Shown: positions 1 to 5,989, numbered from the stretch's first letter. The stretch is DNA of 6,076 nucleotides from an uncultured Eubacteriales bacterium (GCA_934486965.1 CAKSQP010000090.1:1-6076); one strand, 5' to 3'. Translations and numbers: made by a program. Notes: generated by a model not told the origin, from the sequence alone.

Positions 1-42
1 AGAATAGACACCCGTACCGGCGAATACATGGAAAGAGCGTAA
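1..42 (+). CDS. efp: Elongation factor P, C-terminal end only (partial)
   Basis: The window opens inside an open frame that encodes 13 residues (RIDTRTGEYMERA) and stops at TAA 40-42. The pattern I/V-x-T/D-TRTGEY-x-x-R-A is the typical last strand of bacterial EF-P, the tRNA-shaped factor that relieves ribosomes stalled on polyproline stretches; E. coli EF-P ends in a very similar VDTRSGEY-type sequence. The next gene is a CD1247-type protein, which as I recall follows efp in several Clostridia and so supports the call. Everything upstream of the last domain lies outside the window. Because only 13 residues are visible, identification rests on this motif and context. Confidence 0.72.
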   Translation, partial: RIDTRTGEYMERA

Positions 43-59
43 GCCTTTAAGAAAAAATC

Positions 60-93
60 ATGACCTCCATAAAAATGCGAGGTCATATTTTTT
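60..93 (+). terminator. Intrinsic terminator or attenuator between efp and the CD1247-type gene
   Basis: Arms ATGACCTC (60-67) and GAGGTCAT (79-86) form a perfect 8-bp stem. It can be extended by CAT (68-70) with ATG (75-77) around an A-rich loop. A T-rich tract ATTTTTT (87-93) follows. The tract ends one base before the AGGAGG Shine-Dalgarno of the next gene, so the hairpin sits between the two genes with no room for a promoter after it. It may end most efp transcripts and allow partial readthrough. Confidence 0.8.
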
Positions 94-103
94 AGGAGGA
101 AAT

Positions 104-535
104 ATGGATTTCGTTTTGAACAGAATAAATTCCCTGAAAGAAAAAATCGAAGAAAGAAAAGACAGTCCCGACTACGGCCTTATGAAAGAAATGCTCGCAC
201 TTCTCGAAGACGTTGCAGGCAAACAGGATTTGCAGACCGTCAAAAACGACGAAATTGAGGAAGAACTCGAATACCTGACTTCAATTATAAAGGATATGCA
301 GCAGGTAATTCTCGACAATTTCGACCTTGAAGGCGCGGTCGAAGAGCAGCACGCCCACGAGTGTGACTGCGGGGACGAGCATTGCGACCACGAGCATATC
401 GACGAATTCTACACCTTGCAATGTCCGTTCTGCGAAGAACTTTTCTTTATCGAAAACAACGAAATCGACGGAGAGGTCGAATGTCCTTTCTGCCAGAAGA
501 AGATTGTCGCCGCGGAAAATATTGTGAAACACTGA
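104..535 (+). CDS. CD1247-type coiled-coil / zinc-ribbon protein
   Basis: This is a 143-residue acidic cytoplasmic protein of unknown function. Residues 1-75 are highly charged and predicted helical or coiled-coil (for example LKEKIEERKDS and EIEEELEYL). This fits the CD1247 N-terminal domain of clostridial proteins. Residues 83-98 form a His/Cys-rich stretch (H83, H85, C87, C89, H93, C94, H96, H98). It is followed by a zinc-ribbon pair CPFC at 107-110 and CPFC at 127-130, spaced as expected for one tetracysteine zinc site. The start is set by AGGAGG at 94-99 with good spacing to ATG 104. No promoter is apparent between the upstream terminator and this start, so expression is probably by readthrough from efp. 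Homologues are sometimes labelled AraC-type regulators, but no helix-turn-helix is visible here. The molecular role is unknown; a regulatory or metal-sensing role would be inference. Confidence 0.82.
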   Translation: MDFVLNRINSLKEKIEERKDSPDYGLMKEMLALLEDVAGKQDLQTVKNDEIEEELEYLTSIIKDMQQVILDNFDLEGAVEEQHAHECDCGDEHCDHEHIDEFYTLQCPFCEELFFIENNEIDGEVECPFCQKKIVAAENIVKH

Positions 536-550
536 CAAAAACGCCTCTGA

Positions 551-579
551 GAGGTGCACTTCTTTACGGAGTGCACCTC
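551..579. repeat. Perfect 10-bp stem hairpin opening the array
   Basis: GAGGTGCACT (551-560) pairs perfectly with AGTGCACCTC (570-579) around a 9-base loop. No T-tract follows; instead the first GTTATATT spacer begins at 581. It is therefore better read as the first and largest hairpin of the array than as a classical intrinsic terminator of the upstream gene, although it could still protect the mRNA 3' end. Confidence 0.8.
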
Positions 580-580
580 A

Positions 581-752
581 GTTATATTCGCCCGACGGCG
601 AGTTATATTGTCATCGGACAGTGATATTATGCTTCGCATAGTTATATTGCCTGCGGCAGTTTAACCGGCGAATGTAATATCACAAAAGCCGCGAGACTTT
701 TATATCACTTTCCGAAAAGAAAATATCACTCCGGCAAAGCCCGGAATATCAC
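581..752. repeat. Array of mini-hairpins with an 8-bp spacer, four direct then four inverted
   Basis: The spacer occurs as GTTATATT at 581-588, 602-609 and 641-648, and as GTGATATT at 621-628. It then appears inverted as AATATCAC at 676-683, 722-729 and 745-752, and as TATATCAC at 701-708. Most intervals hold a different small hairpin: TCGCC/GGCGA around 588-601, TGTC/GACA 609-620, TATGC/GCATA 628-640, TGCC/GGCA 648-658, AAAAG/CTTTT 684-701, TTTC/GAAA 709-722 and TCCGG/CCGGA 730-745. Direct and inverted spacers are complementary, the GTTATATT copies with one mismatch, so the two halves can zip into a ladder with hairpins projecting. The turn lies at about 659-675. Function is unknown. Confidence 0.8.
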
Positions 753-777
753 TTTATCCATAGGCACAGCGAGCATC

Positions 778-848
778 GGATTTTCTCACCCAAATCCCTC
801 GTGGTTCTTTTTCGGATAGTACAAAAAGAAGGCAGCACAAAATTTGTG
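778..848. repeat. Three further inverted repeats between the array and the terminator
   Basis: GGATTT (778-783) pairs with AAATCC (792-797). TTCTTTTT (805-812) pairs with AAAAAGAA (823-830) around a 10-base loop. CACAAA (836-841) and TTTGTG (843-848) form an odd-centred 13-bp DNA palindrome. None is followed by a clear U-tract. The palindrome could be a protein-binding site, but it lies upstream of a terminator rather than near the next promoter, so this is speculation. No coding frame is credible here. Confidence 0.6.
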
Positions 849-867
849 ATACCTTTTTCCTTATGAA

Positions 868-895
868 GCCTCTCTTAATGAGGCGTTTTCTTTTT
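868..895 (+). terminator. Intrinsic terminator closing the structured region
   Basis: GCCTC (868-872) and GAGGC (880-884) form a 5-bp GC-rich stem around TCTTAAT, followed by GTTTTCTTTTT. The right arm plus the T-tract overlaps the right inverted repeat of the element. It would stop transcripts that run through 104-535 and the hairpin array, and it isolates the following gene, whose promoter begins at the end of the T-tract. Confidence 0.8.
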
Positions 896-922
896 GCCGT
901 AATTCTTTTTTCTGCATATCAT
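894..922 (+). promoter_or_regulatory. Probable sigma-A promoter for the P-loop ATPase gene
   Basis: A -35-like TTGCCG (894-899) and a -10-like TATCAT (917-922) are separated by exactly 17 bp. The -10 matches TATAAT at five of six positions and the -35 matches TTGACA at four of six. Transcription would start near 929, giving a leader of about 26 bases before ATG 955. The upstream terminator makes a local promoter necessary. Confidence 0.6.
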
Positions 923-954
923 ATTAGAGAAAAACATACAGAAAGAGGGATTAT

Positions 955-2013
955 ATGAACGGACTCGGTATCAGAACCTTTCTCGGAGCGAATACTCCGG
1001 AGGGGTTTTTCTCTTATTACGAACCTTTTATCGAAAATAAAAGGGCTTACGTCATCAAGGGAGGTCCCGGAACGGGAAAGAGCAGTCTGATGAAAAAAGT
1101 CGCGGGAGAGATGTTGAAAAAGGAAATTTTCACAGAATACGCCTACTGTTCTTCCGACCCCGACAGTCTCGACGGAGTGCTTTTCCCGCAGCTCGGAGCG
1201 GTTCTTGTCGACGGCACCCCTCCCCACACGCTTGAGCCTCCCGTTCCCGGTGCTCTGGGGGGAATTATAAACGTCGGGGAATATTGGGACGAAAAGAAAC
1301 TGCAAAAATCACTCAAAGAAATTTTCATGCTTCAGGGCAGAATAAAAAAATGTTTTGAAAGATGTTATCACTATCTCGGAGCGGCGGGCAAAATTTACGC
1401 CGACATTTCGGGCACGGCAAAAGATTTTATCGACGAAGAAAAGGCGGACGGGTTTATTTCGGGATTTATGAAACGGAATTTCCCGAATACAGGCGGCGGC
1501 AACGGAAAAATTCACAGGCGTTTTCTTTCGGGCTACACTCCGAAAGGCTATATCACTTTCAAAGACACAATTTATACCCTTTGCGACAAGGTCTTTGTTT
1601 TCCGCGACGACTTTTTCACCTCTCCTTATTTTATGAAAAAGGCGGCGGCGTATCTCAGGCAGGCGGGAATTGATTTCTACGCTTTTTATTCGCCGATATC
1701 CCCGAACGAGATAGAACATATCGCCGTCCCCTCTTTTTCGACCGCGCTCGTCACGTCCGAAAAGGGGTGCGATTTCGAACCGTCCCTTGCGAGGAAGATA
1801 CATCTCAAACGTTTTTTGCGCGAAGATTTCACATTTATCCGCGACCGTCTCGTTTTTTCGAAAAAGATATACGCCGCGTGCATAAACGAAGCGCTTGAAT
1901 CGCTGAAAAAAGAAAAGGCGCTCCACGACGACCTCGAAGAAATATACGTCGAGGCAATGGACTTTTCAAAACTCGGAAAGGTCGCCGAGAGGATATGCAG
2001 AGCGATCGTTTAG
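955..2013 (+). CDS. P-loop ATPase with tandem homologous halves, second P-loop degenerate
   Basis: The protein is 352 residues long, with no signal peptide or membrane segment, so it is probably cytoplasmic. The first half begins RTFLG-x-x-TPEG (7-17) and carries a clear Walker A motif GPGTGKSS at residues 37-44 within AYVIKGGPG. The second half restarts at residue 189 with RFLSG-x-TPKG (189-198) and aligns almost without gaps at an offset of 181. There the Walker A position (217-225) reads RDDFFTSPY, with no GKS/T, while the following LMKK/FMKK is kept. The layout resembles the uncharacterised PRK06851-type nucleotide-binding family, in which as I recall both halves usually carry a P-loop. 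Substrate and pathway are unknown. The start is ATG 955 with AGAGGGA (944-950) a few bases upstream. The gene has its own promoter, and the next gene has another, so it is probably monocistronic. Binding of ATP by the first half is likely; any function beyond that is unknown. Confidence 0.85.
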   Translation: MNGLGIRTFLGANTPEGFFSYYEPFIENKRAYVIKGGPGTGKSSLMKKVAGEMLKKEIFTEYAYCSSDPDSLDGVLFPQLGAVLVDGTPPHTLEPPVPGALGGIINVGEYWDEKKLQKSLKEIFMLQGRIKKCFERCYHYLGAAGKIYADISGTAKDFIDEEKADGFISGFMKRNFPNTGGGNGKIHRRFLSGYTPKGYITFKDTIYTLCDKVFVFRDDFFTSPYFMKKAAAYLRQAGIDFYAFYSPISPNEIEHIAVPSFSTALVTSEKGCDFEPSLARKIHLKRFLREDFTFIRDRLVFSKKIYAACINEALESLKKEKALHDDLEEIYVEAMDFSKLGKVAERICRAIV

Positions 2014-2042
2014 GACGATTTTCCGAATTTTTATATTAAAGG

Positions 2043-2071
2043 TTGTAAAATCTCCGTTTATTTGCTATAAT
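2043..2071 (+). promoter_or_regulatory. Strong sigma-A promoter of the popT-nadE operon
   Basis: TTGTAA (2043-2048) and a perfect TATAAT (2066-2071) are spaced 17 bp apart, and TGC directly before the -10 gives an extended -10 element. Transcription should begin near 2078. This is the best promoter match in the window and places the start of the mRNA about 25 bases before ATG 2103. Confidence 0.85.
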
Positions 2072-2089
2072 CATTTTGAAAAAATTGAC

Positions 2090-2097
2090 AACGGAGA
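2090..2097 (+). promoter_or_regulatory. Shine-Dalgarno region of popT, right arm of an inverted repeat
   Basis: AACGGAGA contains GGAG (2093-2096) six bases before ATG 2103 and decides that start over an in-frame TTG at 2076, which would fall at the predicted transcription start. The same eight bases are the inverted copy of TCTCCGTT (2051-2058), which lies inside the promoter spacer. Confidence 0.7.
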
Positions 2098-2102
2098 AAT
2101 AT

Positions 2103-2957
2103 ATGAAAAAAGATTCTGTTATTAAAGAAGGCGCAAAAGGCGTTCTTACAGGGGCGTCGATGCTCGTCCCCGGGATTTCGGGCGGCACGATGGCTCTTAT
2201 TTTCGGGTTCTACGATAAACTCATAAACGCCGCCGCGGGCATTTTCAAAAGTTTCAAGAAAAATTTCTTAACTATACTTTTCTATATGCTGACGGTAGCC
2301 GTCGGATTTGTCGCGTTTTCATGGCCGATGTCCTTTTTAATGGAAAACGTCGGATTTATAATGTACTGTTTCTTTGTCGGAACGCTTATCGGAAGCATGG
2401 CGCTCTTAAAAAAGAAAGCCGGGATAAACTCCTTAAAATGGACCGACGCAATAGCCTTCGCTGCGGGAATCATTATCCTTCTTTTAATAACCCTTATTCC
2501 CGAGGATTTCATTGCGTATTCCGCTGACGGCGGATTTTTCGGAAACCTGCCGCTCTATATAATTTCGGGAATACTTATTGCCGTGGCGCTTATCTTACCC
2601 GGAATTTCACTTTCGCATATTCTCCTTGTTCTCGGACTTTACGAACTCATTCTCGAATGGATAAAAAAACTCGATATTCTTTCGATTCTGCCGTTCGGGA
2701 TTTTCGGAGTCCTCTTTGTGTTCGCAATGATAAAAGCGCTTGAATACGCATTAAATAAGCAGTCGAGGATAACCTATACGGTAATTTCGGGCTTTGTTCT
2801 TTTCTCGGCAATCGACATTGCAAGACAGAACATTCTGCCGTTTATCATGTCACCCTCGGCGACTTCGGGATATATCGTAAATATTGTTGTCGGAGTCATA
2901 GTCTTCGCTCTCGGAGCGTTTCTCACCGCGTTTATCGCAAAGAAAAGCAAAAATTAA
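2103..2957 (+). CDS. popT: DUF368 family polyprenyl-phosphate transporter (PopT-like)
   Basis: This is a 284-residue integral membrane protein. It carries the DUF368 hallmarks: GASMLVPGISGGTMALIFGFYDKLI at the N-terminus (PGISGGT at residues 23-29) and a second, related motif ILPGIS at 164-169 followed by LSHILLVLGLYE. The two motifs reflect the internal two-half architecture of the family. Hydrophobic segments lie near 56-80, 84-102, 115-132, 150-178, 193-213, 225-240 and 257-279. DUF368 proteins (PopT in Staphylococcus aureus and Vibrio cholerae) are reported to return undecaprenyl phosphate to the cytoplasmic leaflet, recycling the carrier for peptidoglycan and teichoic-acid synthesis. The second motif lacks the glycine found after PGIS in the first, which may be a normal variant. 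ATG 2103 is chosen because it has a well-placed GGAG. nadE follows 15 bp downstream in the same operon. The family call is firm; the substrate is taken from the family. Confidence 0.9.
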   Translation: MKKDSVIKEGAKGVLTGASMLVPGISGGTMALIFGFYDKLINAAAGIFKSFKKNFLTILFYMLTVAVGFVAFSWPMSFLMENVGFIMYCFFVGTLIGSMALLKKKAGINSLKWTDAIAFAAGIIILLLITLIPEDFIAYSADGGFFGNLPLYIISGILIAVALILPGISLSHILLVLGLYELILEWIKKLDILSILPFGIFGVLFVFAMIKALEYALNKQSRITYTVISGFVLFSAIDIARQNILPFIMSPSATSGYIVNIVVGVIVFALGAFLTAFIAKKSKN

Positions 2958-2972
2958 GGAAGAGGTTTTAAT

Positions 2973-4868
2973 ATGAAAGACGGTTTTATAAGAATTGCCG
3001 CGGCAAGCCCCGTCGTAAAGGTTGCGGACTGTGTTTCAAACCGCGAAAATATCCTTGAAATGATAAAGACTGCGGAAGAAAGGGACGCGTCCGTTATTGT
3101 TTTCCCCGAACTCTGCGTGACGGGATACACCTGCGGAGACCTTTTTTTGCAGACGAAACTCATAAAGGAAGCGGCGGCGGCGGTAAAGGAAATTGCCGAA
3201 AAGACTGCGGATTTCGACATCATTTCGATAGTCGGTTTTCCGTTTGCCGTCGATTTCAAATTATATAACTGTGCGGCGGTAATTTTCAAAGGGAAAGTCA
3301 TAGCAATTATCCCGAAAGAAAACATTCCGAACTATTCGGAGTTTTACGAGGGAAGACATTTCGCGTCGGCAAAGGGCGAAAAAGAGCGGGAAGTCGACTT
3401 TTTCGGAGAAAAGATACCGTTCGGGAGAGCGATAATTTCCGCCGTCAACTTTGAGGAGTTCGCGTTTTCGGCTGAGATATGCGAAGATCTGTGGGTCCCC
3501 TCTTCCCCCTCCGAAACGCTTGCAGAGAACGGAGCGACGGTGTTTTTCAACCTTTCGGCAGGAAACGAATTTGCGGAAAAACGCCGTTTCAGAAAAGACC
3601 TCGTTGCGATGCAGTCGGCAAAACTTCTGTGCGTTTATGCCTACGCCTCGGCAGGAAAAGGCGAATCGACGACCGATATGTTCTTTTCGGGAGATTCGAT
3701 GATCTGCGAAAACGGACGTTTGCTTGCACGCAGTGCGCCTTATGAACCCGAAATCGTTTTTGCGGACGCCGACCTGCAGACGATAACCTTTGACAGGCGG
3801 AGAATGTCTTCGTTTCCGAAGAGCGACTGCTCGGTAAGGAAAATCGACATTGAACTGCCCGTAAAAAACATAAAACTCGAAAGAAAATACGATAAAAACC
3901 CGTTTCTGCCGAAAGGCGACATCGCGGAACGCTGTGAAGAGATACTCAACATTCAGAGCCGCGCTCTTGCCTCGCGCCTTGACAGAATAAAATCGAAGAG
4001 TGCGGTCATCGGGATTTCGGGAGGGCTTGATTCGACCCTTGCGCTTATCGTCACCGCCCGCGCTTTCGACATACTTAAAAAAGACAGAAAAGACATAATC
4101 GCGATAACGATGCCCTGTTTCGGCACGACCGACAGGACGAAAAACAACGCCTTTACCCTTGCGGAGTGTTTCGGCGTTACGGTAAGGGAAATTCCCATAG
4201 CGGACGCGGTTAATCAGCATTTCAAAGATATCGGTCACGACCCCGAAGTTCATGACGTCACTTACGAAAACTCGCAGGCAAGAGAAAGAACGCAGATACT
4301 TATGGACATTGCGAACGCCGAAAACGGTATAGTTATCGGCACGGGCGACCTTTCCGAACTTGCGCTCGGCTTTGCGACCTACAACGGCGACCACATGTCC
4401 ATGTACGGAGTCAATGCGTCGGTCCCGAAAACGCTCATAAGGTATCTTGTCCGTTACGAAGCGGAAAGGAGCGGCGAAAAGCAGAAAAACGTGCTTATAG
4501 ATGTGCTTGAAACGCCTGTTAGTCCCGAACTTCTGCCGCACGACGACAAGGGCGAAATCGCACAGAAGACCGAAGACATTATAGGTCCTTACGAACTGCA
4601 CGACTTTTATCTTTATTACCTTTTGCGTTACGGCTGTCCGCCCGAAAAGATAATCCGCCTTGCCGAAAACGCATTCGAGGGAATGTTCGACCGCGAAACG
4701 ATAGTAAAATGGCTGAAGATCTTTTTGAGAAGATTTTTCACACAGCAGTTCAAACGTTCCTGTATGCCCGACGGAATAAAGGTCGGAAGCGTTTCGCTTT
4801 CGCCGAGGGGAGATTTCAGAATGCCCTCCGACGCATACTATGATATGTTTGTAAAGGATATTATATAA
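2973..4868 (+). CDS. nadE: Glutamine-dependent NAD+ synthetase
   Basis: This 631-residue cytoplasmic enzyme amidates nicotinic acid adenine dinucleotide to NAD+ with ATP and glutamine (EC 6.3.5.1), the last step of NAD synthesis. The N-terminal nitrilase-type glutaminase domain (about 1-270) has the complete triad: E46 in VFPELCVTGY, K115 in IIPKENIPNY and C170 in AEICEDLWVP. Each lies six residues before the equivalents I recall for the Mycobacterium tuberculosis enzyme. The C-terminal synthetase domain (about 310-631) has the PP-loop SGGLDST at 349-355, CFGTTDRTKNNA, and GTGDLSELALGFATYNGDH starting at residue 456. Length suits the long two-domain class, so no separate amidotransferase is needed. 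The start is ATG 2973 with GAGG (2962-2965) seven bases upstream. It lies 15 bp behind popT and should share its promoter. The 3' end abuts a bidirectional terminator. No niacin riboswitch or other NAD-responsive leader is visible. Confidence 0.97.
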   Translation: MKDGFIRIAAASPVVKVADCVSNRENILEMIKTAEERDASVIVFPELCVTGYTCGDLFLQTKLIKEAAAAVKEIAEKTADFDIISIVGFPFAVDFKLYNCAAVIFKGKVIAIIPKENIPNYSEFYEGRHFASAKGEKEREVDFFGEKIPFGRAIISAVNFEEFAFSAEICEDLWVPSSPSETLAENGATVFFNLSAGNEFAEKRRFRKDLVAMQSAKLLCVYAYASAGKGESTTDMFFSGDSMICENGRLLARSAPYEPEIVFADADLQTITFDRRRMSSFPKSDCSVRKIDIELPVKNIKLERKYDKNPFLPKGDIAERCEEILNIQSRALASRLDRIKSKSAVIGISGGLDSTLALIVTARAFDILKKDRKDIIAITMPCFGTTDRTKNNAFTLAECFGVTVREIPIADAVNQHFKDIGHDPEVHDVTYENSQARERTQILMDIANAENGIVIGTGDLSELALGFATYNGDHMSMYGVNASVPKTLIRYLVRYEAERSGEKQKNVLIDVLETPVSPELLPHDDKGEIAQKTEDIIGPYELHDFYLYYLLRYGCPPEKIIRLAENAFEGMFDRETIVKWLKIFLRRFFTQQFKRSCMPDGIKVGSVSLSPRGDFRMPSDAYYDMFVKDII

Positions 4869-4902
4869 AAAGAACGCCGATAATTTTTATCGGCGTTCTT
4901 TT
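4868..4902. terminator. Bidirectional terminator between convergent nadE and spoIVB
   Basis: AAAAGAACGCCGAT (4868-4881) pairs perfectly with ATCGGCGTTCTTTT (4889-4902), a 14-bp stem that can extend two more A-T pairs inward. T-runs flank the GC core on each strand, so it works in both directions. It begins on the last base of the nadE stop codon and ends one base before the spoIVB stop codon, serving both genes in the shortest possible space. Confidence 0.93.
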
Positions 4903-4903
4903 C

Positions 4904-5983
4904 TTACGATACGGGCATATTCTTGATATAGATACCGTAACCCGACGTCGGATCGTTTATGAAGACGTGAGTTACCGCTCCTATTATCTTTCCGTTCTGC
5001 AGAATCGGGCTTCCGCTCATTCCCTGAACTATCCCGCCCGTTTTTTCGAGAAGCACGGGGTCCGTTATCTTAACGACAAAATTCCTGTCGCCGTTTCCCG
5101 AAACGTCGATCTTCGTTATCTCCGCCTCATACTCTGCGGGACCGTTTTCATCGACAGTGGAAACAACAGTGACCTTCCCTTCTCTTATTTCGTTTTTCTC
5201 AGCGACCTTGACCGTTTTCTTTTCGGGGATATTGTTTATCGACCCGAATACTCCGCTTTCGGTGTTCGAAAAGAGGTATCCTACGGCTTTTTCGTCAAGA
5301 AAAAGTCCACGCAGTTCGCCCGGAGTTCCGACAGCCCCTTTCGATACGGAATATATTCTTGTCTCAAAGACATCGGCTTCGGCTATCGGGAATAAAGTTG
5401 AGGTCTCCCCCTCGCATATACCGTGACCGAGAGCGCCGAAAGTTTTATTTTCCGCGTCGTAAAAGGTTATCGTTCCGAGCCCCGCGGTACTGTCCTTGAC
5501 GACTATACCTATATGATACGCGCCGTCGGACGTATCCTTCTGAGGAGTTACCGCGACTTTTTTCGAAACGCCGTCTTTTTTAACGGTAAGAGTAATTTCT
5601 TTACCCTCCGATAAGGAAACGGTGTTTTTCAGTTCGGAAGCACTTCCCGTCTTTTTGCCGTCGACCTCCGTTATTATATCGCCGGGGCGAATCCCCGACA
5701 GATACGCAGGATTGACTTTTTTTCCGTCTTCGGTCTCAAGATCGCGCATTTCGACGACAAGAACGCCGTCTGCTTTGATTTTGACACCGAACGTCTCACC
5801 TCCGACAACGACTTCTTTCGGGAACTCCGAATCCGCGACCGTCCTTTTTGAAAAGCCCGAGGGGTCGGATACCGAAGAGAACGCGGAGACAAAATTATCA
5901 CCCGCGGCATAAGTCGGAAACGAAAAAGCGACCAAAGCGAAAAGACAGAGAAGCGACCGTCCGATTTTTTTTAATTTTGACAT
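4904..5983 (-). CDS. spoIVB: SpoIVB peptidase (S55 family), PDZ-containing sporulation protease
   Basis: The 359-residue protein starts with a basic stretch and a hydrophobic segment (about 7-25, ending TYAA), a signal peptide or membrane anchor for export. A PDZ domain covers about 65-148 (YLSGIRPGDIITEVDG at 94-109). The S55 peptidase domain follows, with ALGHGI (H187), VKITDP (D308) and GIVQGMSGSPILQNGK (S323). D308 and S323 are 15 apart, as in the Bacillus subtilis triad H236/D363/S378. In B. subtilis, SpoIVB is secreted from the forespore into the intermembrane space and triggers pro-sigma-K processing by cleaving SpoIVFA. The C-terminus, ending shortly after GYGIYIKNM, is shorter than in B. 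subtilis (425 residues). ATG 5983 is chosen over an upstream in-frame TTG (6049) because a good Shine-Dalgarno precedes it and the signal peptide then starts normally. spo0A, its frequent downstream neighbour, is absent; nadE lies convergent instead. Confidence 0.95.
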   Translation of the reverse strand: MSKLKKIGRSLLCLFALVAFSFPTYAAGDNFVSAFSSVSDPSGFSKRTVADSEFPKEVVVGGETFGVKIKADGVLVVEMRDLETEDGKKVNPAYLSGIRPGDIITEVDGKKTGSASELKNTVSLSEGKEITLTVKKDGVSKKVAVTPQKDTSDGAYHIGIVVKDSTAGLGTITFYDAENKTFGALGHGICEGETSTLFPIAEADVFETRIYSVSKGAVGTPGELRGLFLDEKAVGYLFSNTESGVFGSINNIPEKKTVKVAEKNEIREGKVTVVSTVDENGPAEYEAEITKIDVSGNGDRNFVVKITDPVLLEKTGGIVQGMSGSPILQNGKIIGAVTHVFINDPTSGYGIYIKNMPVS

Positions 5984-5989
5984 AAAACG

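Larger units (their letters stand above)
538..889. repeat. Structured intergenic element bounded by 10-bp inverted repeats
   Basis: The segment starts three bases after a stop codon and stops just before the next gene's promoter. Its ends are perfect inverted copies: AAAACGCCTC (538-547) and GAGGCGTTTT (880-889). Both ends contain a CCTC...GAGG mini-hairpin pointing outward, and the right one is a convincing terminator. The interior is almost entirely short hairpins and contains no credible reading frame. It could be a MITE-like non-autonomous element, a structured 3' UTR or RNA, or a local repeat array. No target-site duplication is evident, so mobility is inference. Confidence 0.5.

Noticed and set aside
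551..579. Classical intrinsic terminator for the CD1247-type gene
   Set aside because: The stem is strong but no U-tract follows, and it continues directly into the hairpin array; the convincing terminator is at 868-895.
382..624. 80-codon plus-strand open frame running from the CD1247-type gene into the hairpin array
   Set aside because: It overlaps the zinc-ribbon coding region in another frame and continues through hairpin repeats, which is not typical of protein-coding sequence.
581..752. CRISPR array
   Set aside because: Repeats are only 8 bp, change orientation midway, and the intervals of about 11-27 bp are themselves hairpins; no cas gene is present.
1309..1926. 205-codon minus-strand open frame opposite the ATPase gene
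   Set aside because: It is antisense to a well-supported gene, with low-complexity Arg/Phe/Lys composition, no motif and no convincing ribosome-binding site.
2076..2102. Upstream TTG start for popT adding nine residues
   Set aside because: It coincides with the predicted transcription start and lacks a Shine-Dalgarno, while ATG 2103 has GGAG at good spacing.
3261..4601. 446-codon open frame on the minus strand opposite nadE
   Set aside because: It lies wholly antisense to a gene with intact catalytic motifs, its translation is Arg/Phe/Val-rich with no recognisable domain, and it is explained by the codon pattern of nadE.
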